From assembly GCF_947487305.1 (NCBI RefSeq), contig NZ_CANKWH010000022.1, forward strand, positions 1 to 45,055: 45,055 nt of DNA. The letters are read 5' to 3'. Position numbers and translations under genes: made by a program. This DNA is from an uncultured Paracoccus sp. GTDB lineage: Bacteria; Pseudomonadota; Alphaproteobacteria; Rhodobacterales; Rhodobacteraceae. The notes under the pieces are model-generated. The model did not search any database. It worked only from the letters and a program-made list of their open reading frames with translations, and was not told where the DNA came from. This document shows, piece by piece, positions 1 through 6,832 of the stretch. The first letter of the stretch is position 1. The number at the start of each line of letters is the position of its first letter.

Positions 1-76
1 TCCTGATCAAGCAGGCCCGCGCCGAACATCACGGTGACAATCAGCGCCAGCTACACCACGCTATGGGACAGCATCC
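1..76. repeat. 76-bp terminal repeat, probable insertion-sequence end (left copy)
   Basis: These 76 bases are the exact reverse complement of 44979-45054. The two copies diverge immediately inside the window (after position 76 here, before 44979 on the right), so the same element end faces inward on both sides. The inner edge begins GGATGCTGTCCC when read outward. This is reminiscent of Mutator/IS256-type termini, but the transposase lies outside the window and the family is not established. The match length suggests the contig was broken in a multi-copy element during short-read assembly. Confidence 0.85.
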
Positions 77-137
77 GCTCGCGGCCCTCGCGGCAGGCTT
101 CCCTGCGGAAAGTTGACGACAGCTGAGGAGGCTGAGC

Positions 138-557
138 ATGAACCCGGATATCAGCGAGATCGACGGAGCCTGCCACTGCGGCGCGGTGCGGTTTCGGGTG
201 CGGCTCAGCGACGGGCTGAAGACCGCGCGGCGATGCAATTGCAGCTTCTGCCGGATGCGCGGCGCCGTGGCGGTCAGCGTGCCGCTGGACGGCCTGAGCA
301 TCCTTCAGGGCGGCGAGGATCTGGTCCTCTATCAGTTCGGCACCCGGCAGGCCGAGCACTATTTCTGCCGCCACTGCGGCATCTATACCCATCACCGCCG
401 CCGCTCGAACCCGAACCAGCTGGGGATCAATGTCGCCTGCCTCGAGGGGCTGAGCCCGTTCGACTTCGCCGAGCTGACGGTGATGGAAGGCGCGCACCAC
501 CCCAAGGACGGCGGCGGCGGCGTTGCCGGGACGCTGCGCTACGTCTCCTCGACCTGA
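138..557 (+). CDS. GFA-family (glutathione-dependent formaldehyde-activating / CENP-V fold) protein
   Basis: This is a 139-residue single-domain protein of the GFA/CENP-V zinc-binding family. The cysteine pattern is complete: CHCG (C12, C14), CNCSFC (C33, C35, C38) and FCRHCG (C77, C80), the ligands expected for two zinc ions. The conserved GIYTHH and NVACL stretches follow. Length is normal for the family. The start has a clear GAGGAGG ribosome binding site just upstream. Founding members were proposed to speed formaldehyde-glutathione adduct formation, but most members have no proven reaction, so the substrate is unknown. The gene stands alone between the contig-end repeat and rnpB. Confidence 0.92.
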   Translation: MNPDISEIDGACHCGAVRFRVRLSDGLKTARRCNCSFCRMRGAVAVSVPLDGLSILQGGEDLVLYQFGTRQAEHYFCRHCGIYTHHRRRSNPNQLGINVACLEGLSPFDFAELTVMEGAHHPKDGGGGVAGTLRYVSST

Positions 558-572
558 GCCTGCGGCTTGCGG

Positions 573-601
573 TTGACCCGGCAAGCAATCCCGGCCATAT
601 G
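573..601 (+). promoter_or_regulatory. Predicted sigma-70 promoter of rnpB
   Basis: A TTGACC -35 (573-578), a 17-nt spacer and a CATATG -10 (596-601) place the transcription start near 608-609. That is exactly where the first helix of RNase P RNA begins. The agreement between predicted start and RNA structure is the main support. Confidence 0.6.
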
Positions 602-608
602 CGCGCTT

Positions 609-989
609 GCGCGGAGGGCTGGATGACCGCGTGGGTCGCAAGGCCCGCGAGGAAAGTCCGGACTCCACAAGGCGACGGTGCCGGGTAACGCCCGGCGGGG
701 GCAACCCCAGGGAAAGCGCCACAGAGAACAGACCGCCCGCGTCCGCGCGGGTAAGGGTGAAACGGTGGGGTAAGAGCCCACCGGGGGGCTGGCAACAGAC
801 CCCGCATGGCAAGCCCCACCGGGAGCAATGCCGAATAGGGATCTCGCGCCCCGGTAACGGGGCAGGGCGGTCTTGCCCCAGAAGATCCGGGTTGGCAGCT
901 AGATCCCGTCGGTAACGGCGGGGGCAGAGGAATGGTCATCCAGAGGGGGCGACCCCTTGGACAAAATCCGGCTTACAGGCTCTCCGCGC
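609..989 (+). ncRNA. rnpB: RNase P RNA, bacterial class A
   Basis: This is the catalytic RNA of RNase P, which removes 5' leaders from pre-tRNAs. Hallmarks seen: the GAGGAAAGTCC conserved block near 648-658, the ACAGA..A joining sequence near 723-731, the GCAAGCCCCACCGGGAGCAA-type core around 810-830, the AGAGGAATGGTCATC block near 927-940, and ACAAAATCCGGCTTA near 961-975. Helix P1 closes the molecule: GCGCGGAG at 609-616 pairs with CTCCGCGC at 982-989 over eight base pairs. Open reading frames drawn across this stretch are spurious. There is no clear poly-U terminator, so the 3' end is set from P1. Confidence 0.96.
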
Positions 990-1090
990 GTCTCTGGAAT
1001 TAACAAGAGTTTCATATCCATTGCGGCATGAAACTGCTAACCTGCATGAGATTGCTGCTGCATCATCCAGTGAACCGGGGGAGAGAGGCC

Positions 1091-1534
1091 ATGAGCCTGT
1101 CAGGTGCCGATGGGGCGAATCTGCATGTCATTTCGGGGACCGACGACAGTTCTCTGCGGTCGGCGCGATCGGGCGACGATGGCGGTCGTCTGGTCGGGGC
1201 TTCGCTGGCCCTGGCGCTGCTGCGCACCATCCGCGAGGCCGCCTATGTGATGGATTGCGATGGCCGCGTGACCTTCATCAACGCGGCCGGCCTGACGCGC
1301 CTCGGCAATCTGAACCATCCGCAGCGGGTCTATGGCAGCTTCCTCTGGGATCTCTGGCTGGACGCGCCCGCCGAGGATCTGCGGCGTGCCGTCGGCGAGG
1401 CCGCCGAGGGCGAGGCGACGCTGCTCGAGGCGGTGGACTGCCCCGGTTCGGGCACCTGCAGCGTCGCGGTCAGCCCGGTCGAGGATGCGACCGGACGGGT
1501 GATGAAGATCCTGGTGCTGGTGCGCGAGGACTAG
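1091..1534 (+). CDS. Small PAS-domain-only protein
   Basis: A 147-residue protein with a single PAS-like domain over residues 40-140. The pattern LLRTIREAAYVMDCDGRVTF followed by INAAGL and a later FLWDLW is typical of PAS sensor domains. No kinase, GGDEF, HTH or other output domain follows, so it must work through a partner if it is a sensor. ATG at 1091 is preferred because GGGGGAGAGAG lies just upstream; an in-frame ATG at 1028 lacks a good ribosome binding site and would add an unconserved-looking tail. It sits between rnpB and rpmG and forms no evident operon. No ligand or partner can be named. Confidence 0.75.
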   Translation: MSLSGADGANLHVISGTDDSSLRSARSGDDGGRLVGASLALALLRTIREAAYVMDCDGRVTFINAAGLTRLGNLNHPQRVYGSFLWDLWLDAPAEDLRRAVGEAAEGEATLLEAVDCPGSGTCSVAVSPVEDATGRVMKILVLVRED

Positions 1535-1578
1535 GACGACAGGGCTGCCACAGCCGGCGGGAATGCGGGGTTTTGCTG

Positions 1579-1606
1579 TTGACTCTGCCGGTTCGGGCTG
1601 TAAAAG
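1579..1606 (+). promoter_or_regulatory. Predicted promoter of rpmG
   Basis: TTGACT (1579-1584), a 16-nt spacer and TAAAAG (1601-1606) lie about 65 nt before the rpmG start. The -35 is close to consensus and the -10 is weaker. Confidence 0.4.
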
Positions 1607-1669
1607 GCGGGCTTCAATCGAATTCCACGGGGCCGCCATGCGCGCGCTGCCGCAGCAGGAGCAGATGAT

Positions 1670-1837
1670 ATGGCGAAGCCGACGACGATCAAGATCCGCC
1701 TGAACTCGAGCGCGGGCACCGGGCATTTCTACGTGACCAAGAAGAACGCCCGCACCATGACCGAGAAGATGACGGTCAACAAGTACGACCCGGTCGTGCG
1801 CAAGCATGTCGAATACAAGGAAGGCAAGATCAAGTAA
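1670..1837 (+). CDS. rpmG: 50S ribosomal protein L33 (bL33)
   Basis: A 55-residue ribosomal protein beginning MAKPTTIKIRLNSSAGTGHF and ending KEGKIK, the standard size and sequence of alphaproteobacterial L33. The FYVTKKNAR and KYDPVVRKHVEYKE blocks are diagnostic. It lacks the paired CxxC zinc motifs seen in zinc-type L33, so this is the zinc-independent form. An AGGAG site lies about 9 nt before the ATG. A strong hairpin with six T residues follows at 1864, so the gene is probably a single-gene transcript. Confidence 0.96.
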   Translation: MAKPTTIKIRLNSSAGTGHFYVTKKNARTMTEKMTVNKYDPVVRKHVEYKEGKIK

Positions 1838-1863
1838 GATCGCCTTTCGAGACAGACAGGATA

Positions 1864-1886
1864 AACCGCGCCAATGGCGCGGTTTT
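1864..1886 (+). terminator. Rho-independent terminator of rpmG
   Basis: AACCGCGCC (1864-1872) pairs perfectly with GGCGCGGTT (1876-1884) around a 3-nt loop and runs into a T-tract (1883-1888). Confidence 0.9.
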
Positions 1887-1914
1887 TTCATTTCCTGGTG
1901 GCTTGCAACTGGGC

Positions 1915-1946
1915 AGAAAAAAGGCCGGGCGATCTGCCCGGCCTTT
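1915..1946 (-). terminator. Rho-independent terminator of the Hint-domain gene
   Basis: An 11-bp stem (1920-1930 with 1936-1946, core GGCCGGGC/GCCCGGCC) has a 5-nt loop. On the minus strand it is followed by a run of T (complement of 1915-1920). It lies just past the stop codon at 1953. Confidence 0.85.
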
Positions 1947-1952
1947 CCTCGG

Positions 1953-3140
1953 TCAACTCACCAGTTCTCGGCGGTTCTGCTTGTGTCGCACCGCCAGCTT
2001 GCGGGCCATGCGCCCCGAAGTCAGCGGCCGGGCTGCGCGCGGCGGATCAGTTCGGAAATCGCGGTCGCGCAATTCAGGGAACAGCATCAGGATCTCGTCG
2101 CGGGCCGCCGGCCCGACGGATTTCAGCGCCTCGGGACCAGTATAGAGCGATTCCGTCTCGGCCCCGTCCGACACGATGATCTCGTGCTGGTCGAACAGCA
2201 GGTGGAAGTAATCCACCTCTTCCAGATCCTCAGCGATGTCGATCCCGTCGAGCTGCAGCAGCTGCTTGGCTGCGACCAGCACCTCGAAGGTGCCGAACAG
2301 CCGCTGCGCGATCTTCGAGCGAACCAGGATCCGGTGCTGCGGCGAGACCACCAGGTCGCGCAGCGGCAGGTTCCGGCCAAGCGCACCGGCGCGGATGCGG
2401 ATCGGGCGCAGGTTCGGATAGGCCTGCAGATGCAGCGCGCCCAAGTGCCGCGACCCGGTCCAGACCAAGGGCTTGAGGCCGTTGTCGCGGGTCCAGACCT
2501 TCATCTCGGGGCACAGCTTCTCGACCGGCAGGGGGCCGAACTCGGTCTCGATCAGCGTGCCGCGGCCGAAGCAGGGAAAGCAGCTGCGATCGGTGAAGAC
2601 GCTCTTGGTGCAGAGGTCATAGCAGTCCGGGTCCTTGGGGAACTCGACCGAGACGATGGGCTTGCTGGTCATCGCCTCGATCTCTTCGCGCGAGGCGCCT
2701 TCGGGGGGCGGCATGATGAAGGTATTGCCGGCATCGTCCTGCATCACCCGGACGGTGGTGCAGATCGTGCTGGTCGTGCCATCCTCGTTCAGCACCGTGA
2801 CCTCGGTGTTGCGGGCGAGGAAGCTGGTGTCGATCTTGTAGTCGCGGCTTTCCGCCGCCGCGTCATGGGTGATGGTCTCGGATTCGCCGGCATTGTCGGG
2901 CCGGATGACGCCATCGCCGTTCTCGTCGTTCATCGTGACCTGCACCAGGTCGTGATACAGCGGGTCGCTGGCACTGCCATAGGTCTGTCCGCCAACGGTC
3001 TCCACGGCCCGATCGGCCAGCAGGTTGCTTTCATCCGCATCCATGTCTGGCAGTTTCCCGATATAGATCATCTTCTCGCAGCCGGGCCCCTCGGGACCGC
3101 AGGTGCAGCCGTCATGCGGGGGTGTCGGATTGTCGTTCAT
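1953..3140 (-). CDS. Hint (hedgehog/intein)-domain protein
   Basis: A 395-residue protein. Residues 1-185 form an acidic, Asp/Asn/Thr-rich region with short calcium-binding-like stretches such as NDENGDGVIRPDN. Residues about 190-360 are a Hint domain: the would-be nucleophile cysteine in CFGRGTLIETEFGPLPVEKL and a block-B-like VSPQHRILV. Such Hint_2-type proteins are common in Rhodobacteraceae, usually with no C-terminal extein, so the domain may cleave or cross-link instead of splicing. There is no signal peptide. ATG at 3140 is chosen; ATG 3146 and GTG 3149 are in frame and the ribosome binding site does not decide. The leader is long and structured. Function is unknown. Confidence 0.85.
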   Translation of the reverse strand: MNDNPTPPHDGCTCGPEGPGCEKMIYIGKLPDMDADESNLLADRAVETVGGQTYGSASDPLYHDLVQVTMNDENGDGVIRPDNAGESETITHDAAAESRDYKIDTSFLARNTEVTVLNEDGTTSTICTTVRVMQDDAGNTFIMPPPEGASREEIEAMTSKPIVSVEFPKDPDCYDLCTKSVFTDRSCFPCFGRGTLIETEFGPLPVEKLCPEMKVWTRDNGLKPLVWTGSRHLGALHLQAYPNLRPIRIRAGALGRNLPLRDLVVSPQHRILVRSKIAQRLFGTFEVLVAAKQLLQLDGIDIAEDLEEVDYFHLLFDQHEIIVSDGAETESLYTGPEALKSVGPAARDEILMLFPELRDRDFRTDPPRAARPLTSGRMARKLAVRHKQNRRELVS

Positions 3141-3172
3141 GGTCATCACTCGCTACTGACTGAGGGGCGCAA

Positions 3173-3272
3173 GGCCCGGTTCCAAGCCTGAACCCGTGCT
3201 TCGCCCAACACGGGCTGAAGCCGGGTGGCAGCCCTGTCGTCCCGGCTCTGCGGGACGCGGTGATTGGCTGCC
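3173..3272 (-). promoter_or_regulatory. Nested inverted repeats in the leader of the Hint-domain gene
   Basis: Two adjacent nested dyads. In the first, CCCGG (3174-3178) pairs with CCGGG (3221-3225), enclosing CCCGTG (3193-3198) with CACGGG (3209-3214). In the second, GGCAGCC (3227-3233) pairs with GGCTGCC (3266-3272), enclosing GTCCCG (3239-3244) with CGGGAC (3251-3256). They fill the gap between the AT-rich promoter zone and the start codon, so they would fold in the 5' UTR. No known riboswitch was recognised. Confidence 0.5.
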
Positions 3273-3338
3273 TTGGAGCCAGTAGAACGCGAATGGTTAA
3301 CGATTTGTAGGGATGGTTTCCGAACTTGTCAGTTTAAA

Positions 3339-3352
3339 ATGATATAAATCAA
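3339..3352. promoter_or_regulatory. FNR/FnrL-like dyad
   Basis: ATGATATAAATCAA differs from the FNR consensus TTGAT-N4-ATCAA by one base. It lies in a markedly AT-rich stretch (3295-3400), about 190 nt upstream of the Hint-domain gene, where a promoter would be expected. AT-rich sequence raises the chance of a random match. Confidence 0.35.
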
Positions 3353-3450
3353 TAGTTTATGTAAATTGACGAGTCGATGACGGCAAAAAACCGTTAACCT
3401 TTTGGCCGCCACTGGGCGAGGTCTCGCCGAACCGTCCGGTCCAGATACAA

Positions 3451-3477
3451 CAAGGCCGGGCGATTGGCCCGGCCTTG
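3451..3477 (-). terminator. Probable terminator of the Bax-inhibitor-1 gene
   Basis: CAAGGCCGGGC (3451-3461) pairs with GCCCGGCCTTG (3467-3477), an 11-bp perfect stem with a 5-nt loop. It lies 33 nt past the minus-strand stop codon. The T-tract is short (TTGTTGT). Confidence 0.65.
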
Positions 3478-3509
3478 TGATTCGGTTCAGTCTGGTCTGC
3501 GGCGGGCGA

Positions 3510-4259
3510 TCAGTCGCGCGACTGGCCCATGAACTGCATCAGGAACATGAACAGGTTCAGGAAATCCAGATACAGGGTCAGAGCACCCATGATGGCCGAC
3601 TTGCCCAGGAAATCCTGGTTCGAATTGGCCAGCGCCAGATAGGTGTTCTTGATGTTCTGCGTGTCATAGGCGGTCAGCGCCGCGAACAGCAGCACACCGA
3701 TCGCCGAGATCGCGAATTGCATGGCCGAGGACTGCAGGAAGATGTTCACGATCATCGCGACGATCAGGCCGATCAGGCCCATCATCAGGAAGGTGCGCAT
3801 CCCCGACAGGTCGCGCTTGGTCGTGTAGCCATAGAGCGACAGGCCGGCAAAGGCGATTGCGGTGATCAGGAAGGTCTGGACGATCGAGACCGAGGTGTAG
3901 ACCAGGAAGATCGAGCTGATGGACAGGCCCATCAGCGCGGCGAAGCCATAGAACACCAGCGTCGCGGTCGCGGTCGACATGCGGTTGATCATCGCGCCGA
4001 AGGCAAAGACCACCAGCAGCGGTGCGAACATGATCACCCATTTCAGCGGCGAGTCATAGATCGCGTAGCCCAGCTGCGTCACCTGCCCGTCGGGCCCAAC
4101 GGCCATCGAGCTGATCCCCCAGGCAAAGGCGGCCGTGACCGCCATGCCCACGGCCATCAGACCATAGACCTTGCTCATATAGGCCCGGAGGCCCTCATCG
4201 ATCGCCGCCGAGCGGGTCGCATGGCCCTGCGCGGTCCGGATCGTGTTGTAATCTGCCAT
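3510..4259 (-). CDS. Bax inhibitor-1 / YccA-family inner membrane protein
   Basis: A 249-residue polytopic membrane protein with seven predicted hydrophobic segments, matching the BI-1 (TMBIM) family in length and layout. The first lies near residues 33-53 after a soluble MADYNTIRTAQ start, and the C-terminal motif is AYDTQNIKNTY with NLFMFLMQFMG. Bacterial members act in the inner membrane. YccA of E. coli interacts with FtsH, and other members are pH-sensitive calcium leak channels, so the exact role here is not fixed. ATG at 4259 is preferred over the longer frame because GGGGAGA lies 7 nt before it. Confidence 0.92.
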   Translation of the reverse strand: MADYNTIRTAQGHATRSAAIDEGLRAYMSKVYGLMAVGMAVTAAFAWGISSMAVGPDGQVTQLGYAIYDSPLKWVIMFAPLLVVFAFGAMINRMSTATATLVFYGFAALMGLSISSIFLVYTSVSIVQTFLITAIAFAGLSLYGYTTKRDLSGMRTFLMMGLIGLIVAMIVNIFLQSSAMQFAISAIGVLLFAALTAYDTQNIKNTYLALANSNQDFLGKSAIMGALTLYLDFLNLFMFLMQFMGQSRD

Positions 4260-4393
4260 CGATGTCTCCCCTGGCGGTTGCCGGATGGCCTGTCCGCCAC
4301 CCAATCATTCATCTCGGAATATTGGCAGAGACAGGCCCGGATTCAATCCTGCGAGGGCGAAAAACGACAGCAAACCGCTAAAATCGGCGTCAT

Positions 4394-5362
4394 CTACAGC
4401 CGGATGATGATCTTGCCGACCGCCTTGCGCTCGGCCAGCAGGCGATAGCCCTCGGCGATCCGGTCCAGTTCCAGCACCTCGCCGACATGGGGATGCAACT
4501 TCCCGGCGGCATAGAGATCGAAGGCCGTGGTCAGGCTGTCGCGCAGGGCGGCGAGGTCAAGCTGGCGGTAGCCGCCCCAGTAGAAGCCGTGGATGGTGAT
4601 GTTCTTGACCAGCGCATGGTTCAGCGGCAGGCGCGGCGGCTTGCCGCCGGCAAAGCCGATGACCAGGAAGCGCCCGCCCCGGTTCAACGCACCGAAGGCC
4701 GCCAGCCCCGGCTCGTCGCCCACCGGGTCATAGACCACATCGACGCCGCCCAGTTCGCGCAGCCGTGCCTTGAGGTCGGGGGTGGCGTCACTGTCGATCA
4801 TCTCGTCGGCGCCGGCCTCGGCCACCACGCGCAGCCGCTCGGCCCCGCGCGCCACCGCGATCACGCGCGCGCCCATCGCCTTGCCGATCTCGACCGCCGT
4901 CAGCCCGACGCCGCCGGCCGCGCCCAGAACCACCAGCGTCTCGCCGGGGGCCAGCTTGGCGCGGTCGGCCAGGGCCAGATGGCTGGTGCCATAGGCGATC
5001 TGCAGCCCCGCAGCCTCGTCAAAGGACATCGCATCGGGGATCCTGAGGCAGCTCCTGGCCGGGACTGCGACGATTTGAGCCATGGTGCCCGGCTGCCAGA
5101 CCGCGACGCGATCTCCGGCCCGCAATCCGCTGCCCTCCGGCGCCGCGATCACCTCGCCCGCGCCCTCGAGCCCGGGGACGAACGGAAAGGCCTCGGCCTC
5201 CTGATACTGTCCCCGGCTCTTGAGAATATCAGCAAAGTTCAGGGCTGCGGCGCGCATCCGCACCAGCACCTGTCCTTTGTCAGGGTGCGGCGCCGGGGCG
5301 CTGCTGACCACGGGCAGTGATTCGCGCTCGGGAACATGTGCGATTCGAATGTCTTCCATCAT
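4394..5362 (-). CDS. Zinc-independent NAD(P)H:quinone oxidoreductase (MDR family)
   Basis: A 322-residue medium-chain dehydrogenase/reductase. The N-terminal GroES-like domain contains ALNFADILKSRGQY and the PGLEGAGEV motif but has no zinc-binding cysteines. The nucleotide-binding half has a Rossmann glycine motif, GAAGGVG, at residues 147-153. This arrangement is typical of quinone reductases (QOR/Qor2-like) using NADPH. Some members instead reduce enoyl groups, so the physiological substrate is open. GAGAGGA precedes a double ATG (5362 or 5359). It is divergent from the XRE regulator at 5537. Confidence 0.9.
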   Translation of the reverse strand: MMEDIRIAHVPERESLPVVSSAPAPHPDKGQVLVRMRAAALNFADILKSRGQYQEAEAFPFVPGLEGAGEVIAAPEGSGLRAGDRVAVWQPGTMAQIVAVPARSCLRIPDAMSFDEAAGLQIAYGTSHLALADRAKLAPGETLVVLGAAGGVGLTAVEIGKAMGARVIAVARGAERLRVVAEAGADEMIDSDATPDLKARLRELGGVDVVYDPVGDEPGLAAFGALNRGGRFLVIGFAGGKPPRLPLNHALVKNITIHGFYWGGYRQLDLAALRDSLTTAFDLYAAGKLHPHVGEVLELDRIAEGYRLLAERKAVGKIIIRL

Positions 5363-5536
5363 CGATCCTCTCGGCTGTCCTTTTGGACAAGTGCAGCAAA
5401 GGCTGCGTCAGAAAGCTTGCAGACTGCGCAGTTTCAAACCTGTCTTTTTGGTCAGAAACAGGGTGCTCCCCCATCATCGGTATCGAAAAGTGAGCGCCAT
5501 TAAGCTACTGCCCTCATAGATTGAGTGAGGTGAGTT

Positions 5537-5896
5537 ATGAAGCATGGTGTAGATGTTCACGTCGGAAAACGTATCCGTCATCGTCGCTGGATGATTGGTA
5601 TGACCCAGCAGCAGCTGGCCGAAGCTGTCGGAATCAAGTTCCAGCAGATCCAGAAATACGAGACCGGCATGAACCGCGTCTCGGCCTCGCGCCTGTGGGA
5701 TATCGGGCGGGCTCTGGAAGTGCCGGTCAGCTTCTTCTTCGATGGCCTGCATGAAGAAAGCATGGCCGCCGGCGTCGAGGGCGACATCCTCGGTGACAAG
5801 GAGGCGCTGCAACTGGTGCGCGCCTATTACGCCATGCCGGTCGCACAGCGCCGCCAGATCTTCGAACTCGCGAAGGTGCTGTCGGACGCGGCTTGA
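5537..5896 (+). CDS. XRE-family helix-turn-helix regulator
   Basis: A 119-residue regulator. Residues 8-65 form a Cro/CI-type HTH: GKRIRHRRWMIGMTQQQLAE, then GIKFQQIQKYETGMNRVSAS. It is followed by the FFFDGL motif common in small alphaproteobacterial XRE proteins and a helical C-terminal tail (AQRRQIFELAKVL). GAGGTGAG lies just before the ATG. It is divergent from the quinone oxidoreductase, but no clear shared operator was found in the 174-nt gap. Target genes are unknown. Confidence 0.92.
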   Translation: MKHGVDVHVGKRIRHRRWMIGMTQQQLAEAVGIKFQQIQKYETGMNRVSASRLWDIGRALEVPVSFFFDGLHEESMAAGVEGDILGDKEALQLVRAYYAMPVAQRRQIFELAKVLSDAA

Positions 5897-5921
5897 ATGA
5901 GCCGCGGCGCATCTGACGAAT

Positions 5922-5944
5922 AGGGCGCGAACTCCTCGCGCCCT
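5922..5944 (+). terminator. Possible terminator after the XRE gene
   Basis: AGGGCGCGA (5922-5930) pairs with TCGCGCCCT (5936-5944) around a 5-nt loop. It is followed by GCGTCTTCC with no proper T-run, so termination may be weak. Confidence 0.45.
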
Positions 5945-6006
5945 GCGTCTTCCCTGATGCAGCCGCTTGCACTATGGCTGCCCGTGACCGGAAAGCGGAG
6001 GCGGGC

Positions 6007-6792
6007 ATGACCGACAGCACTGACATCGTCGCAACCGCCCATCTGATGGCGGAGGCGGCCCGGGCGGCGATCCTGCCGCATTTCCGGGCGCGCGACCTGC
6101 AGTCGGACAACAAGCGCGCGGCTGGCTTCGATCCGGTGACCGAGGCCGACCGTGCCGCCGAACGCGCCATGCGCGCGGTGCTGGCCGAACGACGGCCTGA
6201 TGACGCCATCATCGGCGAGGAATATGGCACGGAGGCGGGTCGCTCGGGGATCAGCTGGATCCTCGATCCCATCGATGGCACCCGCGCCTTCATCTGCGGT
6301 GCGACCAGTTGGGGCGTGCTGATCGGCGTCAGCGACGGCGATCGCCCGGTCTATGGTCTGATCGATCAGCCCTATACCGGCGAACGGTTCGAGGGTGGCT
6401 TTGGCATCGCCCGACTGACCGGGCCGCGCGGGGTCGAACCGCTGCGGGCGCGGACCGGCGTGACGCTGGACCAGGCCAGCCTGATGACCACCTTTCCCGA
6501 GGTCGGCACGGCCGAGGAGGGCGCGGCCTTTCGCCGGGTGGCGGCCGAGGTGCGGCTGACCCGCTATGGCCTCGACTGCTATGCCTATGCGCTGCTGGCG
6601 CTGGGGCAGATCGACCTGGTGATCGAGGCCGGGCTGCAAAGCTATGACATCGCCGGGCCGCTGGCGGTGGTGCAGGCGGCGGGCGGGATCGTCACCGACT
6701 GGCAGGGCGGGCCGGCGCATCAGGGCGGGCGTGTCATTGCTGCCGCCTCGCCCGAAATTCACGCCGCAGCATTGGATTTGCTGCGCGGCTGA
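6007..6792 (+). CDS. hisN: Inositol-monophosphatase-family phosphatase, probably histidinol-phosphatase
   Basis: A 261-residue Mg-dependent phosphatase. Metal-binding motifs in order are DPVTEADRAAE, GEEYG, WILDPIDGTRAF (the DPIDGT signature) and the C-terminal SYDIAGPLAVVQAAGG. The combination GEEYG, DPIDGTRAF and YDIAGP is closer to HisN-type histidinol-phosphatases than to SuhB inositol-phosphatases, so dephosphorylation of L-histidinol phosphate is the best guess. Other small phosphate esters cannot be excluded. ATG at 6007 has GGAGG upstream. It is followed 40 nt later by mgtE. No other histidine gene is nearby. Confidence 0.85.
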   Translation: MTDSTDIVATAHLMAEAARAAILPHFRARDLQSDNKRAAGFDPVTEADRAAERAMRAVLAERRPDDAIIGEEYGTEAGRSGISWILDPIDGTRAFICGATSWGVLIGVSDGDRPVYGLIDQPYTGERFEGGFGIARLTGPRGVEPLRARTGVTLDQASLMTTFPEVGTAEEGAAFRRVAAEVRLTRYGLDCYAYALLALGQIDLVIEAGLQSYDIAGPLAVVQAAGGIVTDWQGGPAHQGGRVIAAASPEIHAAALDLLRG

Positions 6793-6832
6793 CATAAACC
6801 CCCGGAAAACCAGTCCCACAGGAGGCCGTCGC

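Noticed and set aside
607..915. Open frames across 427-939 and 607-915
   Set aside because: They overlap RNase P RNA, whose conserved blocks and P1 helix explain the sequence.
1806..3191. A 461-codon plus-strand frame opposite the Hint gene
   Set aside because: It starts inside rpmG in another frame, has no domain, and mirrors the minus-strand gene with clear Hint motifs.
6793..6832. Mg2+ riboswitch before mgtE
   Set aside because: Only 40 nt separate hisN and mgtE, too short for M-box or ykoK-type structures.
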